Origin: Christiangramia crocea
GTDB lineage: Bacteria; Bacteroidota; Bacteroidia; Flavobacteriales; Flavobacteriaceae
DNA length: 64,000 nt
Direction of reading: 5' to 3'
Assembly: GCF_022410465.1 (NCBI RefSeq)
Contig: NZ_JAJSON010000004.1
Span: forward strand, 62,001 to 126,000
This document shows, in pieces, positions 48,182 to 57,440 of the stretch. Position numbers and translations under genes: made by a program. Below the pieces are notes generated by a model. That model did not search any database. It saw only the letters and a program-made list of their open reading frames with translations, and was not told the DNA's origin. The first letter of the stretch is position 1. Every line of letters starts with the position of its first letter.

Positions 48182-49084
48182 ATGACAATTCTCGACGGTA
48201 AAAAGGTCAGTAATGATATCAAGGATGAAATTGCTGCTGAGGTTACCAAAATGAAAGAACGTGGTGAGAAAGTTCCACATCTTGCTGCAATTATTGTTGG
48301 AAAGGATGGCGCGAGTTTAACCTACGTAAACAGTAAGGTGAAAGCCTGTGAAAGAGTAGGTTTTGAATCATCGCTTTACCGCCTGCCTAATACGGTAAGT
48401 GAACTCGAATTACTTGACAAGATCGAAGAGCTGAATAAGAATGATAATATTGATGGTTTTATCGTGCAGCTGCCATTGCCACCGCAGATAGATACCCAGA
48501 AAGTATTAAATGCCGTTGACCCCGATAAGGATGTGGATGGATTCCATCCTACGAACTTCGGAAAGATGGCTCTGGATATGACCACCTTTATCCCGGCGAC
48601 TCCATTTGGAATTCTAGAACTGCTTGAACGTTATGATATTCCCACAAAAGGGAAGCATACAGTAGTAATTGGTCGAAGCTATATAGTAGGAAGGCCAATG
48701 AGTATACTTATGGGCCGAAGTGGATTTCCCGGAAACTCAACTGTAACTCTTACTCACGAATTCACTAAGAATATCACCCAGGTCACTTCACAGGCCGATA
48801 TTATCATTATTGCCGTAGGAATCCCTGATTTCCTGAAAGGGGAAATGATAAAGGATGATGCGGTGATCATTGATGTAGGGATCACCAGGGTGCCAGATGA
48901 GAATGCCGAAAGGGGTTATGTTATAAAGGGGGATGTTGATTTTGATAATGTTAGTAAACGAGCCTCTTATATTACACCAGTGCCTGGTGGAGTAGGCCCT
49001 ATGACTGTTTCTATGCTTCTGAAGAATACTCTCCTCGCAAGGGAAAGACATAAAAAAAGAGCCCTGGAGGCTCAGAGAAAATAA
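48182..49084 (+). CDS. folD: Bifunctional methylene-THF dehydrogenase/cyclohydrolase
   Basis: FolD converts 5,10-methylene-THF to 10-formyl-THF via methenyl-THF for purine and fMet synthesis. The 300 residues contain the catalytic lysine motif SLTYVNSKVKACERVG near 39-54, VQLPLPPQID near 98, DVDGFHPTNFGKM near 118, the NADP loop VVIGRSYIVGRPM near 161 and TPVPGGVGPMTVSML near 263. It is 44 bases after ffh. Length is normal. Confidence 0.97.
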   Translation: MTILDGKKVSNDIKDEIAAEVTKMKERGEKVPHLAAIIVGKDGASLTYVNSKVKACERVGFESSLYRLPNTVSELELLDKIEELNKNDNIDGFIVQLPLPPQIDTQKVLNAVDPDKDVDGFHPTNFGKMALDMTTFIPATPFGILELLERYDIPTKGKHTVVIGRSYIVGRPMSILMGRSGFPGNSTVTLTHEFTKNITQVTSQADIIIIAVGIPDFLKGEMIKDDAVIIDVGITRVPDENAERGYVIKGDVDFDNVSKRASYITPVPGGVGPMTVSMLLKNTLLARERHKKRALEAQRK

Positions 49085-49085
49085 A

Positions 49086-49216
49086 AAAGAGGTCTAAAAG
49101 TACGGGATGCCGGTCATTACGAACAAAGTGAAGTAATCTGCCTTTTGATTACCTGTAATGTGGAGATTGCTTCGTTCCTGGCAATGATAGGTTAAATAAA
49201 CTTTTTAGACCTCTTT
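49086..49216. repeat. Palindromic dispersed-type repeat enclosed by a terminator-like stem
   Basis: Outer arms: AAAGAGGTCTAAAA (49086-49099) and TTTTAGACCTCTTT (49203-49216) are perfect complements, 14 bp. Inside lies an imperfect palindrome, left arm 49114-49142 (TCATTACGAACAAAGTGAAG...) and right arm 49162-49187 (GGAGATTGCTTCGTTCCTGG...). Its ends resemble the TCATTGCGAGG...AAGCAATCT-type repeats seen between genes of many bacteria. The outer stem plus T-run sits between convergent folD and the DUF1232 gene, so it likely ends both transcripts. Confidence 0.65.
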
Positions 49217-49218
49217 CT

Positions 49219-49632
49219 TTAAGTAGCTTCTTCCGCTTCTGCATGTTCGAGTTTCCAGTCCAGATAATTATGCAGGTCAGATTCAATGAATCTTAGACCG
49301 AAGGTGAGTACAGCAAAATCATCAATATAACCTAGGCCGGGAATAAAATCCGGAACAATATCGAAAGGGTTTAGGATATAAAGAAAAGCAAAAGCTATAG
49401 TAGCGATGGTAAACCATGGAACCTGGGTGTAAATACCTTTTCTATAGTCTTTAAGCATTCCGTACATCACTTTTCCTAATTCGGTATATTTTTTAAGCAT
49501 GTTGGAATTAATGATCTTATCGGCAATTTCTTCCTGATTTCTCATTACCACATCCACATCGTCATCATCAATTTTAGTGATTTCGGTCTTTACAAAATCT
49601 TCATCTATTTCTTTTTTCTTTTTTCCGAACAT
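49219..49632 (-). CDS. YkvA/DUF1232-family membrane protein
   Basis: 137 residues. A charged N-terminal part (FGKKKKEIDEDF, KIDDDDVDVVM) leads to a core with a hydrophobic helix (WFTIATIAFAFLYIL) and the DUF1232 signature NPFDIVPDFIPGLGYIDDFAVL near 88-109. The family is membrane-associated with no established function. It lies 20 bases downstream of the AI-2E-type permease gene on the same strand. Confidence 0.88.
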   Translation of the reverse strand: MFGKKKKEIDEDFVKTEITKIDDDDVDVVMRNQEEIADKIINSNMLKKYTELGKVMYGMLKDYRKGIYTQVPWFTIATIAFAFLYILNPFDIVPDFIPGLGYIDDFAVLTFGLRFIESDLHNYLDWKLEHAEAEEAT

Positions 49633-49652
49633 ATCTCCCTTTGTTTAAATTA

Positions 49653-50705
49653 TTATAATCTGTGATGAGCGTTGCCGTATTCTTTCTTGTATATCTTCAG
49701 AATAAGAAGAAAAAGTGAAATTAGCAAGGGCCCGAATATCAATCCGATAAAACCAAACAGCGGTACTCCTACGATCACGCCAAAAAGAGTGATAAGAGGG
49801 TGTACGCTGGCCAGTCTTTCAAGGACATAAAGCCTTATAATATTGTCTGTTGAACCAACCACGACAAAGCCATAGATTAGCAGTGCTACAGCCTGCCAGT
49901 CATTTCCCTGGGCGAAAAGAAGGATGGAGGCGGGGAGAACACCTATGGCAGTTCCTATAAAAGGAATCATTGAACCAATGGCAGTAATAACGAACCAGAA
50001 AAAAGGGTCTGGAACGCCAAAAATTAAAAAGCCAATAAGGGCTATTACTCCCTGGACAATAGCGACCAATGGTATTCCTAAGGCATTCGATTTCACCAAT
50101 TGGTTACTTTCTTCCCCAATTATTCTGAGATTGTCCTTCCCCAATGGGATGTATTCTATCATCGATTCCCTCATGGAATGCCGGTTGGTAAGCATGTAGT
50201 ATAGCATGAAATACATGATCCCGATCGCTATGAAGGCATTGAAGGTTCCTCCAGCCAGGCTTTGCAGGTTAGCAGATACCCAGTTAGTTACTGCTGAGGT
50301 ATCTATGCTAGAACTGATATTATAGCCCAGGTATTCTTCAAAATTATTCATCTGTGCCTTAAGCGCGCTTAGCACGCGTTCTGAATTTGCCGCTGCCTTT
50401 CCAATTTTTGAAGTAAGCATGAAGGCAATGATAGAAACAGGAATTAATATGCCGACAAAAGAAAGGGTCATTAGAAGGGTGGCAGCTAAAGGTGGTTTCC
50501 AGCCTCTGTTAAGAAGGGCTTTCATCCAGTGTTTTAATATCACATATAAAGTAACAGCACCTAGAACCCCAGAAAGATAAGGCAGGATCTCTTTAAAAAT
50601 TAAAACCGTTAAGAAGAGTATTAGCACCAGAACAAATATCTGGCGTACTAAAGACGGTTTAAGTCTATCCATATTACGGGGTTGGTTATTACTATTATGT
50701 TGCAA
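49653..50705 (-). CDS. AI-2E-family (PerM-type) permease
   Basis: 350 residues, about eight hydrophobic segments with the family's long cytosolic or periplasmic helical stretch near 105-145. Signature-like [35 protein letters not shown] near 224 and the C-terminal [24 protein letters not shown] are characteristic. The family exports small molecules or sodium in exchange; the substrate here is unknown. An in-frame ATG at 50672 (MDRLKPS) is an alternative start that would remove the 11-base overlap with the VOC gene. Confidence 0.88.
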   Translation of the reverse strand: MQHNSNNQPRNMDRLKPSLVRQIFVLVLILFLTVLIFKEILPYLSGVLGAVTLYVILKHWMKALLNRGWKPPLAATLLMTLSFVGILIPVSIIAFMLTSKIGKAAANSERVLSALKAQMNNFEEYLGYNISSSIDTSAVTNWVSANLQSLAGGTFNAFIAIGIMYFMLYYMLTNRHSMRESMIEYIPLGKDNLRIIGEESNQLVKSNALGIPLVAIVQGVIALIGFLIFGVPDPFFWFVITAIGSMIPFIGTAIGVLPASILLFAQGNDWQAVALLIYGFVVVGSTDNIIRLYVLERLASVHPLITLFGVIVGVPLFGFIGLIFGPLLISLFLLILKIYKKEYGNAHHRL

Positions 50706-51117
50706 AAAGCTGATCTATATTTTTAAAAGCCTTGAATTCCAAAGCATTTCCACACGGATCTCTAAAGAACATGGTAGCCTGCTCACCTGGTTTTCCTTCA
50801 AATCTAATATAAGGCTCTATTACAAATTCTATGTTCTTGCTTTTTAATAGCTTGGCAAACTCATGAAATACGTCCCACTGCAGTACCACTCCAAAATGCG
50901 GAATAGGAACTTCTTTTCCATCAACGGGATTGGAGGTTGAAGCTTTAGTTTCCTGGGGATCCTGATAATGGATCACAAGCTGGTGTCCAAAAAAATTGAA
51001 ATCTACCCACTGATCACTACTCCTGCCCTCACCGCAACCGAGGGTCTCTTTATAAAATTTTCTGCATTTTTCAAGATCGGAAACCGGGATGGCCAGATGA
51101 AATGGTTGTATCTTCAT
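50695..51117 (-). CDS. VOC-superfamily (glyoxalase/dioxygenase-like) protein
   Basis: 140 residues forming two beta-alpha-beta-beta-beta modules. Start [22 protein letters not shown] carries the first metal ligand His, and the C-terminal [16 protein letters not shown] carries the glutamate; [14 protein letters not shown] holds a central His. A metal-dependent lyase or dioxygenase activity is possible, substrate unknown. It is 11 bases overlapping the permease gene and begins the three-gene minus-strand group. Confidence 0.85.
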   Translation of the reverse strand: MKIQPFHLAIPVSDLEKCRKFYKETLGCGEGRSSDQWVDFNFFGHQLVIHYQDPQETKASTSNPVDGKEVPIPHFGVVLQWDVFHEFAKLLKSKNIEFVIEPYIRFEGKPGEQATMFFRDPCGNALEFKAFKNIDQLFAT

Positions 51118-51234
51118 AAGTATATTGTTAAAGCTGGTCTAGCCTGAATGTAATAATAATTACTGGCAAAACGAGCCGGTTTAAAAATAAAAAGAACTGA
51201 ATACAAAACAACAAGCTCTATCGCTAATAATCTG

Positions 51235-52035
51235 TTAAGATTTATGCTTTCTTGGCCTTTTTGACTTTCGTGGCTTCTGGTTGCCGGAAGTTTCTATCAC
51301 CGAGCCTTCCTCGGTTTTGGTGGATTCTCCAAGGAGTTCATTTATGGTTTTGAGTTCTTCCCGGGTTAGATCACGCCATTTTCCCACAGGTATATCCAGT
51401 TCAACATTCATAATTCGAATTCTCTTCAGTGAAGTAACTTCATAGCCTAAAAATTCACACATCCTTCGTATCTGCCGGTTCAATCCCTGGGTAAGCACAA
51501 TTCTGAAAGTGTGTTTTCCCAGTTTCTCCACCTCGCATTTTCGGGTTACGGTATCAAGAATCGGAACTCCGTTTGCCATCCGTTTTATAAAATCTGAAGT
51601 GATGGGTTTGTTTACCGCTACCACATATTCCTTTTCGTGATTGTTCCTTGCCCGAAGTATCTTATTTACAATATCACCGTCATTAGTCAGGAAAATAAGC
51701 CCTTCACTGGGCTTGTCAAGCCGGCCGATAGGGAATATTCTTTTCGGGTAATTTATATAATCTATGATATTGTCCTTTTCAACGCGGGTGTCTGTAGTGC
51801 AAACAATCCCTACAGGTTTATTAAAGGCAAGATAGACGTTGGGTTCCTTTAATTCAGCTTTTGAAACCGGCTTACCATCAACTTTTACAATATCGCCGGG
51901 GCTAACCTTGGTTCCCATTTCAGGGACTTCGTCATTAATTGTGATCCGGCCCTGGTCTATTAATTTATCGGCTTCCCTTCTGGAGCAGTACCCTAACTGG
52001 CTTAAATACTTATTTATTCTAACTTCTTCTGCCAT
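51235..52035 (-). CDS. rluF: 23S rRNA pseudouridine synthase RluF
   Basis: A pseudouridine synthase of the RsuA/RluF group (23S U2604 in E. coli). With the start at 52035 ([12 protein letters not shown]) it has 266 residues; a longer reading adds 28 unrelated hydrophobic residues. S4 domain about 5-50 ([20 protein letters not shown]), catalytic Asp107 in [21 protein letters not shown], then [17 protein letters not shown] near 210. A Lys/Arg-rich tail ends the protein. The close match to E. coli RluF over the whole core supports the symbol. Confidence 0.92.
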   Translation of the reverse strand: MAEEVRINKYLSQLGYCSRREADKLIDQGRITINDEVPEMGTKVSPGDIVKVDGKPVSKAELKEPNVYLAFNKPVGIVCTTDTRVEKDNIIDYINYPKRIFPIGRLDKPSEGLIFLTNDGDIVNKILRARNNHEKEYVVAVNKPITSDFIKRMANGVPILDTVTRKCEVEKLGKHTFRIVLTQGLNRQIRRMCEFLGYEVTSLKRIRIMNVELDIPVGKWRDLTREELKTINELLGESTKTEEGSVIETSGNQKPRKSKRPRKHKS

Positions 52036-52166
52036 AAAACTAATTGTCTCACAAAGATACAAGATAAGATTTCGGGAGGGGAGAACGAAAAAAAATAAAA
52101 TTTTAAAAAGCTCAGGCAACCTTTTGTAACTTTCTTGCGTCTATATAAATAGAAGGCCTTTTGAAA

Positions 52167-52733
52167 ATGGTAAAAGTCATACAGCTTTTTAAGAATGAAT
52201 CTTCTTTGATCGGAAAAGCAGCCGCTGGAAAGCGTGATGCGCAGCAAAAGTTGTATGAGATGCATTCGCCAAAAATGTTAAGTGTTTGCAGGCAGTATGT
52301 CAAAGATCTGCAACATGCTGAAGAAGTGATGCTGAATGGATTCTTTAAGGTCTTTACGCATTTAAAGGATTTTAAGGCAGAAGGCAGTTTTGAAGGATGG
52401 GTAAGGCGGATTATGATCAGAGAATCGATTTCCTTTTTAAGGCAGTATAAGAAATTGGAGTTTCAGGAGGATTTGGGATATGAGTCAACGGAGGTCTTCA
52501 ACAATATAAATTCTGAAATGGATGTGAACGATATACAGAATTTGATAGACAGCTTACCGGAAGGTTATAAAATGGTGTTTGTGCTGTATGCGGTGGAAGG
52601 TTACAGGCATGCTGAAATAGCAAAAATGCTTGATATAAGTGAAGGGACTTCAAAATCCCAGTTATTTAAAGCACGAAAAATGCTTCAGGAAAAATTAGAA
52701 ACAATTAACTCAACAGGCTATGGCACCAATTAA
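52167..52733 (+). CDS. ECF-type RNA polymerase sigma factor
   Basis: A group 4 sigma factor, 188 residues from ATG 52167 (a TTG two codons earlier is less likely). Region 2 includes LYEMHSPKMLSVCRQYVKDLQHAEEVMLNGFFKVF near 29-63, and region 4 has LPEGYKMVFVLYAVEGYRHAEIAKMLDISEGTSKSQLFKARKML near 133-176 with the helix-turn-helix. The stop overlaps the next gene by 14 bases. With that gene, a putative anti-sigma factor, it likely responds to envelope signals (inference). Confidence 0.9.
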   Translation: MVKVIQLFKNESSLIGKAAAGKRDAQQKLYEMHSPKMLSVCRQYVKDLQHAEEVMLNGFFKVFTHLKDFKAEGSFEGWVRRIMIRESISFLRQYKKLEFQEDLGYESTEVFNNINSEMDVNDIQNLIDSLPEGYKMVFVLYAVEGYRHAEIAKMLDISEGTSKSQLFKARKMLQEKLETINSTGYGTN

Positions 52734-53484
52734 ATTTGAAGAGCACGTAAGGCAACAGCTTGATAAAAGGGAGATAAGGCCTTCAGCTGAAAGTTGGGAT
52801 AAACTCAGCTCAAGGCTGGATAAAGCTGAAAAGAGGCCTAAAGGAAAATGGTGGCTTTCTGTCGCTGCCGCTGTGGCCATTCTGGCTATTGCAAGTCTGA
52901 TCTTTATTGACCAGCAGAATGAAACTGCCACCCCAATAGTAGAAAGTCCCTCTAAAATTGAGGAAAGCGGGTCTCAAAAATCTGAAAATTTTGAAGAGCC
53001 GGTCCAGGTAGCTTCAGAAGAACAGGATCATGTGCAGGGTCAGAAGGTTAATGAGGTTGAATCACCATTGAAAAATGAAGCAAATTCCCAGTATAAGGAG
53101 GCAGAATTAGAGGCTGGAGAGATAGCTCAGAATTCAACATCCACAAAAAGGATTTTTATTGAACCAATATCCATAGAACCTCCCGGAACGGTGACAGAAA
53201 AACCGGAAAAGTTTTCTGACCAAATAAATGAATTGCTGGCAAAAGTTACTATGCAGGAAAAACAAAGCGGGGATATTTCGGAAGCAGAGATAAATAAGCT
53301 TCTCGGGGAAGCGGCTAGTAAAATAAGCAACTCAGAAAAATATTCAGAAGCTAAAGTGAATGCAGAGGAACTTCTGGCAGATGTGGAATTTGAAATGGAC
53401 CAGTCTTTCAGGCAGGAGGTTTTTGAGGTTCTGAAGGAAGGTCTTTTGAAAGCCAGAACTGCAATCGTAACTAGAAACGAGTAA
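52720..53484 (+). CDS. Putative anti-sigma factor / single-span membrane protein
   Basis: 254 residues. A cytosolic N-terminal part of about 43 residues (KFEEHVRQQLDKREIRPSAESWDKLSSRLD) precedes one transmembrane helix at 44-63 and a long acidic, Ser/Glu/Lys-rich extracytoplasmic part with low complexity. This topology and the 14-base overlap with the sigma factor gene are typical of Bacteroidota anti-sigma partners, yet there is no recognised zinc or FecR motif. Called by context rather than by family. Confidence 0.6.
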   Translation: MAPIKFEEHVRQQLDKREIRPSAESWDKLSSRLDKAEKRPKGKWWLSVAAAVAILAIASLIFIDQQNETATPIVESPSKIEESGSQKSENFEEPVQVASEEQDHVQGQKVNEVESPLKNEANSQYKEAELEAGEIAQNSTSTKRIFIEPISIEPPGTVTEKPEKFSDQINELLAKVTMQEKQSGDISEAEINKLLGEAASKISNSEKYSEAKVNAEELLADVEFEMDQSFRQEVFEVLKEGLLKARTAIVTRNE

Positions 53485-53593
53485 TAAGAATCAAATCAAT
53501 TTAATCAATAATCCCGAAAGGGTCATTCATCAATCAATTTCTGATAAGGAAGACATTTGTCTGAATTTGAAGAAGACTAAAAACAATTTAAAC

Positions 53594-54625
53594 ATGAAAA
53601 CTATTATTATCTATTTCGCCCTGGCATTGTTCACTTTTACCACCCAGTTTGTATACTGTCAGGAAGATGATCAGAAAACTGAGGAAGATTTCCTGGAATC
53701 AAAAAGGGAGGAGATCATTAAAAGTGAAAAGGAAAAATTGAAATGGAAGGTTGAAGATATTAATGAAAGACTGGAAGATGGAGAAATCACTTCTGAACAA
53801 GCTGAAATTCTCAAGAAGGAGGCTGCTGAACTTCACGCGAAAAATATTGAGAATCGAATTGCGATTATGGAAAACAAAATGGAGTTGGAAGAAAGGAACA
53901 GAGAGTCGAAAACATATATTGCTCTTGGGGATGATGGCAAGGTTATTACTATTGAAATAAATGAAAATCGCGAGAAACAATATGACAAAAGGACGACAAG
54001 TGACCTGGTTATCGCGGCAGGTTTCAATAATGCTCTTGAAGATGGCCAGTCCCTTAATGATTCTGATTTTAAGATAGGGGGAAGCCGTTTCTTTGAAATT
54101 GGCTGGGCTTGGAAAACCAGGGTTTTTGATAAATCTAACTGGCTACGCCTTAAATATGGTGTTTCTTTTCAGTTTAACGGACTTAAGCCAACAGATAACC
54201 GCTATTTTGTGACCGAAGGAGATGATACCTTTCTTGAGGAATATGATCTAAATCTGGATAAATCAAAGTTCAGGATGGATAACCTGGTAGTACCTGTTCA
54301 TTTTGAATTTGGACCTTCTTCCAAGAATGAAACTAAAAATTATGTGAGGTATTCAACCCGGGGAAAATTCAAAGTGGGTCTTGGTGGTTATGCAGGTTTC
54401 AATATAGGTGAACGCCAGAAGTTGAAATATGAACTTGATGGAGATAAACAGAAAGATAAAATGAAGGGAGATTATAATACTAATGATTTTGTATACGGGC
54501 TAAGCGGTTATCTTGGTTGGGGATGGGCAACTCTTTATGCCAAATACGACCTTAACCCTATTTTTCAGGAACCAAATGTGGAGCTTCATAATATTTCGGT
54601 AGGACTGAGATTTGACGTGGATTAG
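53594..54625 (+). CDS. Exported protein with coiled-coil and beta-barrel-like domain
   Basis: 343 residues from ATG 53594 (the signal peptide MKTIIIYFALALFTFTTQ... begins there). After cleavage near residue 23 comes a charged coiled-coil of about 70 residues (Glu/Lys-rich heptads, near 30-105), then from about 140 a strand-rich domain with Gly and aromatic residues (FKIGGSRFFEIGWAW, GLSGYLGWGWATLYAKYDLNP) ending in FDVD. It is probably an outer-membrane barrel, the likely product or sensor of the sigma operon. No named family. Confidence 0.65.
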   Translation: MKTIIIYFALALFTFTTQFVYCQEDDQKTEEDFLESKREEIIKSEKEKLKWKVEDINERLEDGEITSEQAEILKKEAAELHAKNIENRIAIMENKMELEERNRESKTYIALGDDGKVITIEINENREKQYDKRTTSDLVIAAGFNNALEDGQSLNDSDFKIGGSRFFEIGWAWKTRVFDKSNWLRLKYGVSFQFNGLKPTDNRYFVTEGDDTFLEEYDLNLDKSKFRMDNLVVPVHFEFGPSSKNETKNYVRYSTRGKFKVGLGGYAGFNIGERQKLKYELDGDKQKDKMKGDYNTNDFVYGLSGYLGWGWATLYAKYDLNPIFQEPNVELHNISVGLRFDVD

Positions 54626-54639
54626 CCAGTATAAATTTG
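54612..54639 (+). promoter_or_regulatory. Candidate promoter upstream of dnaG
   Basis: TTTG ending at 54614 and TAAATTTG at 54632-54639 are separated by 17 bases, at the short end of the Bacteroidota range. If used, transcription would run through the terminator hairpin at 54649-54688 into dnaG, so either the hairpin is a leader element or this box is chance. Confidence 0.35.
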
Positions 54640-54648
54640 TAGTTTTGC

Positions 54649-54694
54649 AAGGCTTTAAAAGAGGAGAAATTCCTATTTTTAAAGCCTTGTCTTT
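54649..54694 (+). terminator. Rho-independent terminator after the sigma-factor operon
   Basis: AAGGCTTTAAAA at 54649-54660 pairs perfectly with TTTTAAAGCCTT at 54677-54688, with a small inner hairpin (GGAGAAATTCC) in the loop, followed by GTC and a run of seven T. Confidence 0.8.
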
Positions 54695-54734
54695 TTTTAT
54701 TAATTTCAGGAAATCTTAAAGAAACCTATTTCAA

Positions 54735-56693
54735 TTGATCTCAAAATCTACTATTGATAATGTATTTGAAACCGCACGGGTTGAGGAAGTGATCGGTGAT
54801 TTTGTTCAGTTGAAAAAATCAGGAAGTAATTTAAAGGGGCTCAGCCCGTTTACAGACGAGCGAACTCCCAGCTTCATGGTTTCTCCGGTGAAGCAGATCT
54901 GGAAGGATTTCAGTAGCGGAAAAGGCGGGAATGTAGTGGCTTTTTTGATGGAGCATGAGCATTTTACCTATCCCGAAGCTATCAAATATCTCGCTAAAAA
55001 ATATGGTATAGAGATAGAGGAGACCCAGCAGAGTGATGAACAGAAAGAACAGGCAAATGAAAAAGAGAGTATGTATCTTGTCTCTGAATATGCTAATAAG
55101 TTCTTTCAGAAATCAATGCATGAGACCGATGAAGGCAAGGCCATTGGTCTGAGTTATTTCAAGGAAAGAGGATTTTCGCCTGAAACCATTAAGAAATTCG
55201 ATCTTGGATATTCACCGGATGATTGGGAAGCTTTGACCAGAAGTGCTCTTGAGGAAGGATATAAACTGGAATATCTGGAAAAAACGGGTCTTACCATTGT
55301 AAAAGAGGACAAGAAATTTGACAGATTCAAAGGCCGCGTAATGTTTCCTATACATTCAATGTCTGGCCGTATACTTGGTTTTGGTGGCCGGATTTTATCT
55401 AATACTAAAAAAGCAGCCAAATATCTCAATTCTCCCGAGAGCGATATTTACCATAAAAGCAAGGTGCTCTACGGGATCTATTATGCCAAACAGGCAATTG
55501 CCCGGGAGGATAATTGTTATCTGGTTGAGGGTTATACCGATGTGATCCAGTTCCATCAAAGTGGAATAGAAAATACAGTGTCTTCTTCAGGAACGGCTCT
55601 CACGCCGGAGCAGATAAGACTCATCAACAGGCTTACAAAGAATATTACCGTTCTTTTTGATGGGGATGCTGCAGGAACGAGGGCTTCTCTAAGGGGTATA
55701 GACCTGATCCTGGAGCAGGGTATGAATGTAAAGGTTTGTCCATTCCCGGAAGGAGAGGACCCCGATAGTTTTGCAAGGGCAAATTCTGAAGATGACCTTC
55801 GGGAGTTCCTTGAAGAGAACTCTTATGATTTTATTACCTATAAGGCGTCTCTATTGATGGATGAGGCCAAGAACGACCCTGTGAAAAAGGCAGGCCTTAT
55901 TCGTGATATGGTGAACAGTATCTCTAAGATTCCTGATAATATCCAGCAGGAAGTATACCTACAGGAATGTTCCCGGATCATGGATATTTCTGAAGATGTT
56001 TTATACGCTACTCTGGCACAGATCCAGAGTAAGGACGAAAAACAAACAGGGAAGCCCAGGAAGAGGAATATGGAAGTGGTGAAGGAGGAATCAGCTCCCA
56101 GGCCTAAGGTAGATCACCTGTATGTGCTGGAAAGGAATATTATTAAGATCCTTATTCTTTACGGTAATAAAGAGGAGAAGTTTGAAGATCTTTTACTTAA
56201 ACAAAATGAGGAAACCGGGGAATTGGTTCTGGAACCCGAAACTCAGGAAGCGAAGGTATTCGAGAAGATATATCTTGACCTTCAGGAAGATGAGATCGCA
56301 TTCTCCAACGAAGACTTTAGACACCTTTATAATATCCTCATCAATAAGTTGAACAGCCAGGAAGAATTTGTGGTTGGTAATATCATTAACGAACTGGAGG
56401 CTTCCCAGGCTAAGGAGATCACTGATATTTTAATGCAGGAAGAACAGTACGAACTGCATAGCTGGGATCGGCATGATATTCCGGTAAAGGAAAAGGAGCA
56501 AACCATCAAGCAATTTGTTAGTCAGACCATCTTAAGTCTTAGACGACACCTTATTGATTGTAAGCTAAACGAACTTTTGGAAAATATAAGGGTGGCCCAG
56601 ACAGAAGATGAAAGGACAGATATTAAAAATGAAGTGGTAGGCTTTAACAAACTACGCACTCTCCTTGCCGAAAGGCTTGGGAGGGTTATGTAG
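54735..56693 (+). CDS. dnaG: DNA primase DnaG, zinc ligands lost
   Basis: DnaG makes RNA primers for replication. The start is TTG: the frame is closed by a stop 18 bases upstream, no ATG lies between, and the family start STIDNVFETARVEEVI follows. The 652 residues have a zinc-finger-like N-terminal domain, a TOPRIM domain with EGYTDVIQFHQSG near 271 and DGDAAG near 312, and a C-terminal helicase-binding part. In the finger, GLSPFTDERTPSF and KDFSSGKGGN replace the usual Cys, His, Cys, Cys by Ser37, Thr40, Asp58 and Ser61, so zinc binding there is not expected. Confidence 0.96.
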   Translation: MISKSTIDNVFETARVEEVIGDFVQLKKSGSNLKGLSPFTDERTPSFMVSPVKQIWKDFSSGKGGNVVAFLMEHEHFTYPEAIKYLAKKYGIEIEETQQSDEQKEQANEKESMYLVSEYANKFFQKSMHETDEGKAIGLSYFKERGFSPETIKKFDLGYSPDDWEALTRSALEEGYKLEYLEKTGLTIVKEDKKFDRFKGRVMFPIHSMSGRILGFGGRILSNTKKAAKYLNSPESDIYHKSKVLYGIYYAKQAIAREDNCYLVEGYTDVIQFHQSGIENTVSSSGTALTPEQIRLINRLTKNITVLFDGDAAGTRASLRGIDLILEQGMNVKVCPFPEGEDPDSFARANSEDDLREFLEENSYDFITYKASLLMDEAKNDPVKKAGLIRDMVNSISKIPDNIQQEVYLQECSRIMDISEDVLYATLAQIQSKDEKQTGKPRKRNMEVVKEESAPRPKVDHLYVLERNIIKILILYGNKEEKFEDLLLKQNEETGELVLEPETQEAKVFEKIYLDLQEDEIAFSNEDFRHLYNILINKLNSQEEFVVGNIINELEASQAKEITDILMQEEQYELHSWDRHDIPVKEKEQTIKQFVSQTILSLRRHLIDCKLNELLENIRVAQTEDERTDIKNEVVGFNKLRTLLAERLGRVM

Positions 56694-57324
56694 TATTCAG
56701 CTGAAGTAGTCTTGATTGTGTGATAAGGTCAGCTACATTATCTACCTTAAGTTTCTTTAGCAGCCTGGTCTTGTAGGTGCTAACCGTTTTTTCATTAATG
56801 TCAAGAGCTTCCGCTATATCTTTATTTCTTTTGCCTGATGAAAGAAGATTTAACACTTCTGACTCCCTCGTAGAAAGCTTTTTGAATTTTGTAATTAAAC
56901 TCTTACCTCTGGATATTCCAGAGTTTAATTTCTCTGTAATCTTGCGATTTAGATAGATTCCTCCACGTGCAACCTGGTAGATTGCTTTTTCAAGGGTTTC
57001 ATTATCAGTGTTCTTGGAGATGTAGCCGGCGGCACCTGCTTTTATGGCGCTCAGGGCATACATTTCTTCCGGATGTGAGCTGAATATTAGGGTTTTTACC
57101 TCTGGATATTCCTGCTTGATCCTTCTGATAGCGTTGATTCCATTAATTTGAGGGAGATCAAGTTCAATGATAAGCACGTCTGGTGCATCTTTCTCAAGCT
57201 GATTAAAAAGCTGGGTTCCGCTTCCTACTCTTCCTGTTACTTGTAAGGCCGGATTGTTCTGTAAGACACATTTTACACCTTCTAAAATTATGGGGTGGTG
57301 GTCTGCAATAAGTACTCGATACAT
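56686..57324 (-). CDS. NarL/LuxR-type response regulator with Glu phospho-site
   Basis: A 212-residue transcription factor with a receiver domain (1-120) and a LuxR-type helix-turn-helix (LSTRESEVLNLLSSGKRNKDIAEALDINEKTVSTYKTRLLKKL near 148-190). At the phospho-acceptor position, four residues before the conserved Pro, it has Glu54 (IIELDLP) instead of Asp, and the first acidic-pocket pair is Asp-His rather than Asp-Asp (ADHHP). The Ser/Thr switch (FSS) and Lys (AGYISK) are kept. It may act without phosphorylation. The gene's end overlaps the end of dnaG by eight bases. No kinase is nearby. Confidence 0.88.
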   Translation of the reverse strand: MYRVLIADHHPIILEGVKCVLQNNPALQVTGRVGSGTQLFNQLEKDAPDVLIIELDLPQINGINAIRRIKQEYPEVKTLIFSSHPEEMYALSAIKAGAAGYISKNTDNETLEKAIYQVARGGIYLNRKITEKLNSGISRGKSLITKFKKLSTRESEVLNLLSSGKRNKDIAEALDINEKTVSTYKTRLLKKLKVDNVADLITQSRLLQLNTT

Positions 57325-57440
57325 GATTTTAAATTAAAAAAACAAGTCCGGGGGTAACTCGTTGAGTTTGGTTTTGTTAACCTAAAATAATGCTTTGAGG
57401 ATTTATAATATAAAACTTGTTAACATATTCGATAAGTGGT

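Noticed and set aside
49114-49187. Insertion sequence or CRISPR repeat
   Set aside because: There is no transposase, no target duplication, no spaced repeats; it is a single palindromic element.
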